Of a stretch of 5,776 bases of DNA, positions 1 to 4,936 are shown piece by piece. Each line of letters starts with the position of its first letter. Positions within the stretch are counted from its first letter, which is position 1. Source of the stretch: Eubacteriaceae bacterium (lineage in GTDB: Bacteria > Bacillota > Clostridia > Eubacteriales > UBA1433); the NCBI GenBank assembly GCA_012797825.1, contig JAAZOI010000280.1:1-5776 (forward strand), in the 5' to 3' direction. A program made the translations under genes and the position numbers. The notes under the pieces were generated by a model. That model was not told where the DNA came from. It saw nothing but the letters and a program-made list of their open reading frames with translations, and searched no databases.

Positions 1-245
1 AAGCCTTTGGCGGTTGCCATGCCTATTCTTATTCCCGTAAATGAGCCGGGACCTGCCGATACGGCGAAAGAGTCAATATCGTCTATATCCATTCTTAAAT
101 TAGAAAGCAGGCTGTCGCACATAACTAAAAGCTTTTCGGAATGTTTAAGTTTAAAGTCGGTAAACAGCTCGCCGTAAAGTTTAGCTTCGTCCATAACGGC
201 GGCGCTGCACGCTATAGTTGATGTATCTATCGCAAGTATTTTCAT
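1..245 (-). CDS. tsaB: TsaB, t6A tRNA-modification subunit (N-terminal 81 residues; runs off the window)
   Basis: The minus-strand reading frame starts MKILAIDTSTIACSAAV and contains AGPGSFTGIRIG at about residues 65-75, the signature of the TsaB/YeaZ family. TsaB is an inactive ASKHA-fold paralogue of TsaD. Together with TsaD and TsaE it transfers threonylcarbamoyl to A37 of ANN-decoding tRNAs in the cytoplasm. The start ATG (243-245) lies 4 bp after the tsaE stop, and an AAGGA ribosome site sits inside the end of tsaE, so the two genes are almost certainly co-transcribed and translationally coupled. The tsaE-tsaB order is common in Firmicutes. The rest of the protein lies beyond position 1. 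Family assignment is firm. Confidence 0.95.
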   Translation of the reverse strand, partial: MKILAIDTSTIACSAAVMDEAKLYGELFTDFKLKHSEKLLVMCDSLLSNLRMDIDDIDSFAVSAGPGSFTGIRIGMATAKG

Positions 246-249
246 CTGA

Positions 250-690
250 TTATCCTTCGTTTGGGCAGGAAGAGAAAATTATTTCCCGCTCGCAGTCGTT
301 TATCTTATTAATCCGCACTGTTTTATATCCGTAATTTTTAAGTATATGCATCGCTATATCGGGCCACTCAATTAAAACAATACCGTCAGAATTTAAATAT
401 TCCTCAAATCCCGTTTCAAAAAGGTCTGAGGCTTTCTGAATACGGTACAAGTCCATATGGTATATAACGCTGTCGCCTTCGTATTCGTTTATAATAGTAA
501 AAGTGGGGCTTGTGGCTTCTTGTGCTTTTTTTTGTTTGGCGACTCCCTTTACAAAAGCGGTTTTCCCCGCGCCCAAATTTCCGTACAGCAAAACTATATC
601 GCCGCTATGCAGATCCTCTGCGTAAGCGCGCGCTATATCTTGAGTTTCTAATTCATTATGAGATATTTTTACAAAATTTGTATTTTCCAT
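250..690 (-). CDS. tsaE: TsaE, t6A biosynthesis ATPase
   Basis: This 146-residue protein has the usual TsaE length. It carries a Walker A motif GNLGAGKT (37-44), the family motif TSPTF (60-64), a Walker B-like region around HMDLYR (78-83), and the GIVLIEWP motif (102-109). TsaE is the P-loop ATPase that drives turnover of the TsaB-TsaD complex during tRNA A37 threonylcarbamoylation; it is cytoplasmic. The gene is immediately upstream of tsaB. The ATG at 688-690 has no purine-rich SD in front of it; instead an extended -10 promoter ends 7 nt upstream (see that entry), so translation may be leaderless. No truncation or missing key residue is seen. Confidence 0.96.
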   Translation of the reverse strand: MENTNFVKISHNELETQDIARAYAEDLHSGDIVLLYGNLGAGKTAFVKGVAKQKKAQEATSPTFTIINEYEGDSVIYHMDLYRIQKASDLFETGFEEYLNSDGIVLIEWPDIAMHILKNYGYKTVRINKINDCEREIIFSSCPNEG

Positions 691-697
691 ATCAACA

Positions 698-706
698 ATT
701 ATAACA
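698..706 (-). promoter_or_regulatory. Extended -10 promoter of tsaE-tsaB
   Basis: On the minus strand the sequence reads TGTTATAAT, a perfect extended -10 (TGn plus TATAAT). No convincing -35 lies 16-19 bp further upstream, which is acceptable for an extended -10 promoter. Transcription would start about 7 nt downstream, near position 691, one base before the tsaE ATG, giving an essentially leaderless mRNA. The placement agrees with the absence of an SD before tsaE. Confidence 0.6.
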
Positions 707-792
707 TCATAAATACAATAATAGTAGAAATTATATGATGCAGACTACCAATCTATTATACATTAACATTAAAAATTTTAAATAATATTTTT

Positions 793-803
793 GGGGGTTT
801 ACT
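793..803 (+). promoter_or_regulatory. G-rich ribosome binding site of the 53-residue gene
   Basis: GGGGGT lies 8 nt before the ATG at 806. It can pair with the anti-SD core through one G-U pair (GGAGGT with A replaced by G). This site decides the start of the small gene. The 11 nt GGGGGTTTACT are also complementary, with one G-U pair, to positions 4951-4961 in the second structured element (see findings). Confidence 0.6.
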
Positions 804-805
804 GA

Positions 806-967
806 ATGGCAACTCAGGCTGACTATATAAAGGCCGCGAAAGAAAAAGGACTTTCCGATGAATACGTCGTACAGTCGTCAAGGAATATTGAGCAGTTAGA
901 AAAGGAAGGCAATTATGTAAACTGGCAGTGGTATATCACCTACCTTCCCGAACCGTTTGACGAATAA
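806..967 (+). CDS. Orphan small protein, 53 residues, unknown function
   Basis: The frame begins MATQADYIKAAKEKGLSDEY and ends YVNWQWYITYLPEPFDE. It is predicted to be soluble, with no signal peptide or membrane segment. The first ~37 residues look helical and charged, and the C-terminal third is rich in aromatic residues (Y, W, Y, W, Y, Y, F) and ends acidic. I do not recognise the family. Support for it being a gene: a G-rich SD 8 nt before ATG, codon use resembling the neighbouring genes, and a rho-independent terminator 42 nt after the stop. It is transcribed divergently from tsaE. No cysteine or obvious catalytic residue is seen, and a structural or regulatory role cannot be inferred from sequence. 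Confidence 0.72.
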   Translation: MATQADYIKAAKEKGLSDEYVVQSSRNIEQLEKEGNYVNWQWYITYLPEPFDE

Positions 968-1008
968 CATATCTGATATTAAATAATTCATGTAACAGTA
1001 GTTAAAGA

Positions 1009-1040
1009 AAAAGGCTTGCCGGGTATAAGGTAAGTCTTTT
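1009..1040 (+). terminator. Intrinsic terminator of the 53-residue gene
   Basis: The arms AAAAGGCTTGCC (1009-1020) and GGTAAGTCTTTT (1029-1040) form a 12-bp stem with two G-U pairs and an 8-nt loop, followed by ATTT. It lies 42 nt after the stop codon at 967. Its sequence is related to the hairpin at 1275-1306. Confidence 0.7.
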
Positions 1041-1102
1041 ATTTGCGCTTGTTCTCTTTGCTCGGCGGATGTATATTTGATTTCCATATGATTTATTTGC
1101 AT

Positions 1103-1254
1103 CGGCTGATAGATATGCGTTTGGTTGTATCTTAATCTGCTGATATTTAAATAGTGATTAAAGAAAAAAATTACCAATAGTTAAGCAAGCGTTTTTTTTA
1201 AATCCGACATATGTATGCGAGTTTGTATGTATCTTAGTTTTACAGTTATTTAAA
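1103..1254. repeat. Degenerate direct repeat of about 50 nt in non-coding DNA
   Basis: Segments 1103-1151 and 1204-1254 align along most of their length. Both contain ATATGCG or GTATGCG, then TGTATCTTA (1126-1134 and 1228-1236), then TATTTAAAT, about 102 bp apart. A shorter relative, CTGATATTAAATAA, starts at 973 just before the first terminator. The 968-1406 region otherwise shows no convincing gene: two terminator hairpins at its flanks and a small imperfect palindrome around 1384-1397 are all I see. Confidence 0.45.
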
Positions 1255-1274
1255 TGCGTAAAAGCGTTTAAATA

Positions 1275-1306
1275 AAAAGGCTTACCGATTAGCAGGTAAA
1301 CCTTTT
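1275..1306 (-). terminator. Intrinsic terminator for the 1407-2576 minus-strand unit
   Basis: On the minus strand AAAAGGTTTACC pairs with GGTAAGCCTTTT (12 bp with one T-G pair, 8-nt loop), then runs into TATTT. It is about 100 nt beyond the stop of the 1407-1880 gene. On the plus strand the same pair becomes an A-C mismatch, so the hairpin favours minus-strand transcripts, although the flanking A/T tracts would allow some bidirectional use. Confidence 0.65.
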
Positions 1307-1406
1307 ATATTAATTATTCTATTTTATTTGATATGCGATTATTTAACGTCCGATAGATTTGAGCCTGTTTTTATTGGCAGTTTGACTTTAAAGGTCAGTT
1401 TCTTAA

Positions 1407-1880
1407 CTAATCAGCAGGATCGCCTTTTCCTATATAAAACACTTCTCCAGTACTTACCGAAAATACCACAACTCCAATACTCATAGTGCTTTCTCTGCTA
1501 AGCAGCTGACCTGTAACTACCCATGAGTCGCCTTTTTTGTTTTTAGTTACTATTACGGTTTTAGTTTCAGTCCATTTATCGTAATATTTGTCAAGTATGG
1601 AAGCACCGATTTTTGCCGCCTCGTTAGCGTCAGACGCGGTTTTATATTCTCCGCTATAATTAATTTCAGAAGCGTCTTTCAGTTCATCAGCCGATGAGCC
1701 GTTTATGTACAGCCCCGAACAGCAAACATCATCATTATTTTCTGTTAAATCTAACACAATATAAACTGCCTTCGAATCCGATAGCGTTACGCCGTAATTA
1801 AACATAATGCGAAACGTAACGCAAACCAGCAAAGCAATGCCTAATATAGCACAAGAAATAACAAGTATAGCTCTTTTCAA
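1407..1880 (-). CDS. Membrane-anchored small protein with NTF2-fold immunity-like C-terminal domain (tentative)
   Basis: The 157-residue product starts with a short basic tip and one hydrophobic segment (about residues 4-26), predicting an N-in single-span anchor or uncleaved signal. A linker with a CC pair (53-54) follows. The C-terminal half (about 82-155) has the pattern A..A...I....Y......TV.V.....GDSWVVTGQL....S.GVVVFSVSTGEVFYIGKG. This resembles the NTF2-fold immunity protein and related domains with a WxVxG core and a terminal strand ending in xGK; I recognise the pattern but cannot confirm it. The start codon is TTG (1878-1880): an in-frame TAG lies two codons upstream and no ATG precedes the hydrophobic segment. 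The ribosome site is poor (GCGGGTAGA). It begins 57 nt after the rhomboid-like gene stop on the same strand, so co-transcription is likely. Confidence 0.8.
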   Translation of the reverse strand: MKRAILVISCAILGIALLVCVTFRIMFNYGVTLSDSKAVYIVLDLTENNDDVCCSGLYINGSSADELKDASEINYSGEYKTASDANEAAKIGASILDKYYDKWTETKTVIVTKNKKGDSWVVTGQLLSRESTMSIGVVVFSVSTGEVFYIGKGDPAD

Positions 1881-1937
1881 ATTAATCTACCCGCTTATTT
1901 ATTAATTAATAATAATTACGCCAAGCAATTAAGTTTC

Positions 1938-2576
1938 TTATCTGTACCTGCTTCTGTTTTTCATAACTTTTATTCTAAGTTTTATCATTTTGTAAATATC
2001 CGGTCCGAAAAATATAAAGAAATTCAAAAGCGAGCCTATTATCGCTATGCGGTCGTTTGGAGTGCCTTTTATTAAGACGTAAGCGTAAAACGCGGCGTCA
2101 AAATACGCAAGGTATTTCACTTTTATGGGTATTACAAAGAAAAACAAAACTTCCATATTCGGATACAGCATCGCGAAAGCGAAAAACAGCGATAAATTTA
2201 AATAGGTTCCTACAATGGTGTATCCCGATATCATCGAAGCCGCTGCCGTAAGAATTATACCCAGCAAATAATAAACGTTGAATTTAAAGCTTCCCCATCT
2301 GTGTTCAAGCGAAAGCCCTATAAAGTAATAAAAATACAAAGTAATCGCCGTTAAAATTATGCTTACGTTGGGCGGCACGAAAACGTAAGTTATAATTCTC
2401 CATACCTGCCCCTGCATAACAAGGTTCGGCACAAGAGCCATATATGACACTAAGCTGAACGTTGTGAATAAATACGACGTCAGATAAACAATCGCATTTA
2501 AAATTGTGATATGCAGCATCAGATTTTTTATAGCGAATCTTCCGAATTTTCTTTCCATCTTATATAAAAATTTCAT
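1938..2576 (-). CDS. Rhomboid-family membrane protein, predicted non-proteolytic
   Basis: The 212-residue protein is very hydrophobic, with about six membrane segments (roughly 19-42, 72-90, 99-118, 123-139, 141-171 region and 176-192) and a basic cytoplasmic tail ending KVMKNRSRYR. VWRIITYVF (58-66) and EHRWGSFKFN (91-100) match the segment after TM1 and the L1-loop/TM2 ExxWG region of rhomboids. Where active rhomboids have GxSG, this protein reads TYLNLSLFFAF (124-134), and no TM6 histidine in a catalytic context is visible. It therefore resembles the clostridial pseudo-rhomboid type; chaperone or binding roles known for other inactive rhomboids are only an analogy. The ATG at 2574-2576 follows an AGGGGA site; Met7 is a weaker alternative start. 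It is the first gene of a probable two-gene unit. Confidence 0.88.
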   Translation of the reverse strand: MKFLYKMERKFGRFAIKNLMLHITILNAIVYLTSYLFTTFSLVSYMALVPNLVMQGQVWRIITYVFVPPNVSIILTAITLYFYYFIGLSLEHRWGSFKFNVYYLLGIILTAAASMISGYTIVGTYLNLSLFFAFAMLYPNMEVLFFFVIPIKVKYLAYFDAAFYAYVLIKGTPNDRIAIIGSLLNFFIFFGPDIYKMIKLRIKVMKNRSRYR

Positions 2577-2609
2577 TACTTTTCCCCTGTTTGAAAATAT
2601 AGCAATATT

Positions 2610-2638
2610 ATTTTATATTGTATGCCATAAAATGTAAA
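2610..2638 (-). promoter_or_regulatory. Probable sigma-A-type promoter of the rhomboid-like gene
   Basis: On the minus strand TTTACA (2638-2633) and TAAAAT (2615-2610) are separated by 17 bp, giving a start near 2603 and a 5' leader of about 26 nt that retains the AGGGGA ribosome site. The DNA is very AT-rich, so chance matches are common. Confidence 0.45.
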
Positions 2639-2698
2639 TTATTTTATTTTTATATATAAAATATATTTCAAGTCAATATATATGCATATTAATTAAAT

Positions 2699-2727
2699 TT
2701 ATATACAAGTTATGGTAAATTATGGTA
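2699..2727. promoter_or_regulatory. Candidate operator sites in front of the first GntR gene
   Basis: TTATATACAA (2699-2708) is a near-palindrome resembling the TTGTATACAA type of site used by many GntR/FCD regulators, and it covers the candidate -35. TTATGGTA occurs twice, at 2710-2717 and 2720-2727, exactly 10 bp apart (one helical turn), running into the -10. Both arrangements would suit autorepression. No regulator-site pairing is demonstrated. Confidence 0.3.
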
Positions 2728-2731
2728 TAAT
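2702..2731 (+). promoter_or_regulatory. Promoter of the first GntR gene
   Basis: TGGTATAAT at 2723-2731 is a perfect extended -10. TATACA (2702-2707) is a partial -35 at 18-bp spacing. The predicted start near 2738 gives a 5' leader of about 67 nt. Together with the minus-strand promoter at 2610-2638 it makes 2577-2804 a divergent regulatory region. Confidence 0.55.
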
Positions 2732-2804
2732 AACGCAACGATATATAATTATATTAATAATTTAATATTTTTTTCGGACTATATTATTTAAAGCAGGGTG
2801 CATG

Positions 2805-3530
2805 ATGAATAAGGAACAACTTGAAAATTATTTGCAAAAAAATCCTTTTGAACAGCTGAGTAATATTGTTTTTATTTTAATGTCAGATGAAATATCCGCA
2901 TTAAAATTAAAACCCGGCGAAAATATTAATATTTCAAAGATTGCTTATGAGCTGAATATCAGTATAACTCCCGTCAGGGATGCCTTAATCAAACTTAATG
3001 ATTATGGATTTGTAAAAAAATATCCTAATAAAAAAGGTTATTATGTATCTGATTTAGAGCTTAATGATATTTTAAAAGTATTTAACGCGCGGATTGCAGT
3101 TGAAGGAAGCGCGGCTTTTTTATGCGCTCAATATAAAAAATGCCCTAATATCGACAGGCTTTCAGAACTTGCTGAGGATTTTAAGAATTCTTATACATTT
3201 GATTTAACTAAATTTAGTGATTTTGAATTTCATAGATTATTGGTTGAATCAAGCGGCAATGAATATTTAATGGAATTTTATAATTTAATAGAAAAAAAAG
3301 CTTGGCGTTATCAAAGTTTTATTATGATTAATGTTTCTACACTTTTTGATCTTAATAATCCTTCTATCGAAAGTTTCGCTACTCAGCACCTTGCCGTTGT
3401 AAATGCAATTAAACAGAATATTCCTCATCTTGCGGAACACGAAATGAGAACTCATATAAAAACAGGTCTAGAAAAAGTCTTGCTTTTATATAATTTAAAT
3501 TCAAAAAATTCTTTCAAAATTAATATCTAA
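2805..3530 (+). CDS. GntR-family transcription regulator, FadR subfamily with FCD domain (copy 1)
   Basis: This 241-residue cytoplasmic regulator has an N-terminal winged helix (about 17-81) with the GntR pattern LKPGENINISKIAYEL, NISITPVRDALIKL, and a wing ending KKGYYV. An all-helical FCD ligand domain (about 85-228) follows. The FCD metal ligands are all present: D139 and H143 in DFEFH, H195 in TQH, H217 in THI, so it probably binds a metal and a small carboxylate-type effector; the effector is unknown. ATG occurs twice (2802 and 2805). The second is chosen because the neighbouring paralogue starts at the equivalent MN and because AGGGTG spacing suits it. About 60% identical to the next gene. 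No metabolic target gene lies beside it in this window. Confidence 0.93.
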   Translation: MNKEQLENYLQKNPFEQLSNIVFILMSDEISALKLKPGENINISKIAYELNISITPVRDALIKLNDYGFVKKYPNKKGYYVSDLELNDILKVFNARIAVEGSAAFLCAQYKKCPNIDRLSELAEDFKNSYTFDLTKFSDFEFHRLLVESSGNEYLMEFYNLIEKKAWRYQSFIMINVSTLFDLNNPSIESFATQHLAVVNAIKQNIPHLAEHEMRTHIKTGLEKVLLLYNLNSKNSFKINI

Positions 3531-3571
3531 ATGAGTATGAACTTTGCTTATTTCCATAACATTTTACTTGG

Positions 3572-3589
3572 TTTGCTATTATTAGCAAA
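3572..3589. promoter_or_regulatory. Perfect palindrome between the two GntR genes
   Basis: TTTGCTA, TTAT, TAGCAAA forms a 7-bp perfect inverted repeat with a 4-nt centre, 41 nt after the first GntR stop and 100 nt before the second start. The following sequence is not a T-run, so it is a poor intrinsic terminator. It could be an operator for the second regulator or an mRNA 3'-end hairpin. It is followed at once by a TTGTAT half-site (3590-3595). Confidence 0.35.
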
Positions 3590-3638
3590 TTGTATTAAAT
3601 TAGAATACTAATAAATCTAATTGTAAAAAAGTATTAAT

Positions 3639-3644
3639 TATAAT
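3639..3644 (+). promoter_or_regulatory. Possible -10 for the second GntR gene
   Basis: A perfect TATAAT lies 45 nt before the ATG at 3690, but I see no good -35 at 16-18 bp spacing. It suggests the second regulator can be transcribed separately; read-through from the first is also possible because no strong terminator separates them. Confidence 0.3.
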
Positions 3645-3689
3645 AAAATATTTAAATAAAAATCTATCAACTATATAATTAGGTGCATA

Positions 3690-4391
3690 ATGAATAGGCA
3701 GCAGCTGGAACAATATTTGCAAAAAAATCCTTTTGTACAGATAAAAAATATAGTTTTTGATTTAATATCCGAAGAAATAATTACTTTAAAATTAAAACCG
3801 GGAGAAAATATAAATATCTCCCAAATCGCCGAAGATTTAAACATCAGCATTACGCCTGTCAGAGAAGCCATAATTAAATTAATTGATTACGGATTTATTA
3901 AAAGATATCCTCATAAAAAAGGTTATTATGTAGCCTCATTTGATATTGATGATATTATTAAAGTATTTTACGCAAGAAAAACAATAGAGAGCAAAGCAGC
4001 CTATCTTTGCGCGCAAAATAAAAAATGCCCCAATATTGAAAAATTAACTATTCTTGCAGATGCTCAGAAGAATTCATTTTATGACAATACTGCTGTCTCT
4101 AATGATTTTGAATTTCATAAGCTGCTTGTTTTCTCGTGCGGAAATAACTATTTAATTGAGTTCTACAATTCAATAGAGCGAAAAGCGCTAAGGTATTTAA
4201 AGTCAAATTTAGTTAATCTTGCGGGTGATTATTATTCAAAACATCCCGGTATTGAAAGTCTTGCTACGCAGCACACGTCAATTGTTAATGCGATTATGCC
4301 GGAGTTGGCTGAAAAAGAGACGGCAAATCACATCGAAACAGCTTTGAAAAATGCTTTATATTTTTATAATTCAAATAAAATTAATATTTAA
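3690..4391 (+). CDS. GntR-family transcription regulator, FCD domain (copy 2, tandem paralogue)
   Basis: The 233-residue protein aligns end to end with the preceding regulator. By hand count about 75% of the first 80 residues (the winged helix) and about half of residues 81-200 are identical, so DNA recognition is better conserved than effector sensing. FCD ligands D139, H143, H195 and H214 are retained. The loop between the last two metal-ligand helices is three residues shorter than in copy 1 (H-to-H spacing 19 instead of the family-typical 22). Both proteins end KINI. The ATG is preceded by AGGTG at normal spacing. A DNA block of more than 20 identical bases near codons 9-16 confirms a duplication. 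The effector and target operon are not visible. Confidence 0.93.
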   Translation: MNRQQLEQYLQKNPFVQIKNIVFDLISEEIITLKLKPGENINISQIAEDLNISITPVREAIIKLIDYGFIKRYPHKKGYYVASFDIDDIIKVFYARKTIESKAAYLCAQNKKCPNIEKLTILADAQKNSFYDNTAVSNDFEFHKLLVFSCGNNYLIEFYNSIERKALRYLKSNLVNLAGDYYSKHPGIESLATQHTSIVNAIMPELAEKETANHIETALKNALYFYNSNKINI

Positions 4392-4510
4392 ACAAGTAGT
4401 TTAATTACATATTTTAAACGTTTTATTATTAATATTGAAAATATCTTATTATAATATTAAAATAGCGTACATTGAAGCTCTTTTACATTAAAAATTATTT
4501 TTGTACCTGT
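4392..4510. other. AT-rich intergenic stretch after the second GntR gene
   Basis: No gene or terminator is evident. A perfect TATAAT occurs at 4450-4455 without a good -35; it could start a transcript covering the structured element at 4511-4684. A short palindrome of TAATATT and AATATTA surrounds it. Confidence 0.3.
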
Positions 4511-4633
4511 ATTCAGAAATATATAAAACACACACCACCGTTTAAAATTTCTGAATCTGTTGCATTGTGGATAATTTCAGCTTAGCGAACAAGTAATACT
4601 CTACCCGTCTGATATTATTTGTTCGCTTTGCTG
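4511..4633 (+). ncRNA. Structured RNA-like element, copy 1 (two hairpins)
   Basis: Hairpin 1 pairs ATTCAGAAAT (4511-4520) with ATTTCTGAAT (4547-4556), with a possible inner AAAC/GTTT helix presenting a loop ACACACCACC (4530-4539). After a 15-nt linker and TAATTTCAG, hairpin 2 pairs 4578-4598 with 4613-4633: a 21-position stem interrupted by two T-T mismatches, with one G-U pair and a 14-nt loop containing ACCCGTCTG. A terminator follows at 4655-4684. The same two-hairpin order occurs in copy 2 with compensating changes. It is assigned to the plus strand because of the downstream T-run. Not recognised as a known RNA family; it could also be a dispersed palindromic repeat. Confidence 0.5.
4578..4633 (+). 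repeat. CCCGTCTG-loop hairpin, copy 1
   Basis: The shared blocks with the 4937-4991 copy are AATTTCAG, AGCGAACAAGTAA, CCCGTCTG, and ATTTGTTCGCTTTGCTGTTTT-like right arm and tail. The inner stem reads GTAATA paired with TATTAT. Confidence 0.85.
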
Positions 4634-4654
4634 TTTTCTAACTATATTTATAAT

Positions 4655-4684
4655 AAAAACGAGGCTTAGATGCCCTCTTTTTTT
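4655..4684 (+). terminator. Intrinsic terminator downstream of structured element copy 1
   Basis: AAAAAC, then GAGG, then CTTAGATGC, then CCTC followed by TTTTTTT (4678-4684). The GC stem is short (GAGG/CCTC, extendable by one pair with a bulge), but the seven-T run and the A-tract upstream make a convincing plus-strand terminator. Confidence 0.7.
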
Positions 4685-4841
4685 ATTTAAGTCAATATTT
4701 ATTTGATTACAAATTATCAGGTATAAATTACTTTACCATTTATTATTTAAAAAAATATTAAACTCAGATATTTTTTATACTTTTTTAAAATTTGAAATTA
4801 TTTAGAAATTTTGTTATTAAGAATATTACAAAAAATATTTT
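4685..4841. other. Very AT-rich spacer between the two structured elements
   Basis: I see no gene, terminator or convincing promoter. There are A- and T-tracts and a weak TTGTTA (4811-4816) without a well-placed -10. Confidence 0.3.
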
Positions 4842-4842
4842 C

Positions 4843-4851
4843 AAAGGAGGT
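4843..4851 (+). other. Orphan perfect Shine-Dalgarno sequence
   Basis: AAAGGAGGT is a 9-nt perfect complement of the 16S rRNA 3' end, stronger than any other ribosome site in the window, yet no ATG, GTG or TTG follows at a usable distance. The frame at normal spacing opens with GTA and stops after 15 codons. Confidence 0.6.
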
Positions 4852-4936
4852 TAAAACGTAACTATATTAAATAATATTTTTAATTTATATTCGGCAAAAG
4901 CGTAATATTTGCTGAATATTAAAAACCAAATAATTT

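Noticed and set aside
457..704. Two plus-strand open frames antisense to tsaE
   Set aside because: Shadows of a firmly identified gene; no ribosome sites.
896..1177. 93-codon minus-strand open frame
   Set aside because: It overlaps the 53-residue gene and its terminator in antisense, starts in an A/T-rich tract, has no ribosome site, and reads as low-quality Phe/Tyr/Ile-rich sequence. The central part (around 1030-1100) looks slightly more protein-like, but not enough to call a gene remnant.
2057..2251. Plus-strand open frame antisense to the rhomboid-like gene
   Set aside because: Shadow of the transmembrane coding sequence; very basic, unlikely protein.
2802..2804. First of two adjacent ATG codons as start of GntR copy 1
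   Set aside because: The paralogue aligns from the second ATG (2805) and the AGGGTG spacing fits that codon better.
3671..3871. Minus-strand open frame over the second GntR start
   Set aside because: Shadow of the conserved winged-helix coding region.
4542..4650. Minus-strand peptide running through copy 1 (KRTN ... YYLFAKLKL), with a similar shorter one through copy 2
   Set aside because: The similarity follows automatically from the shared palindrome; the frame stops early in copy 2 and there is no start codon with an SD at good spacing. RNA structure explains the conservation better.
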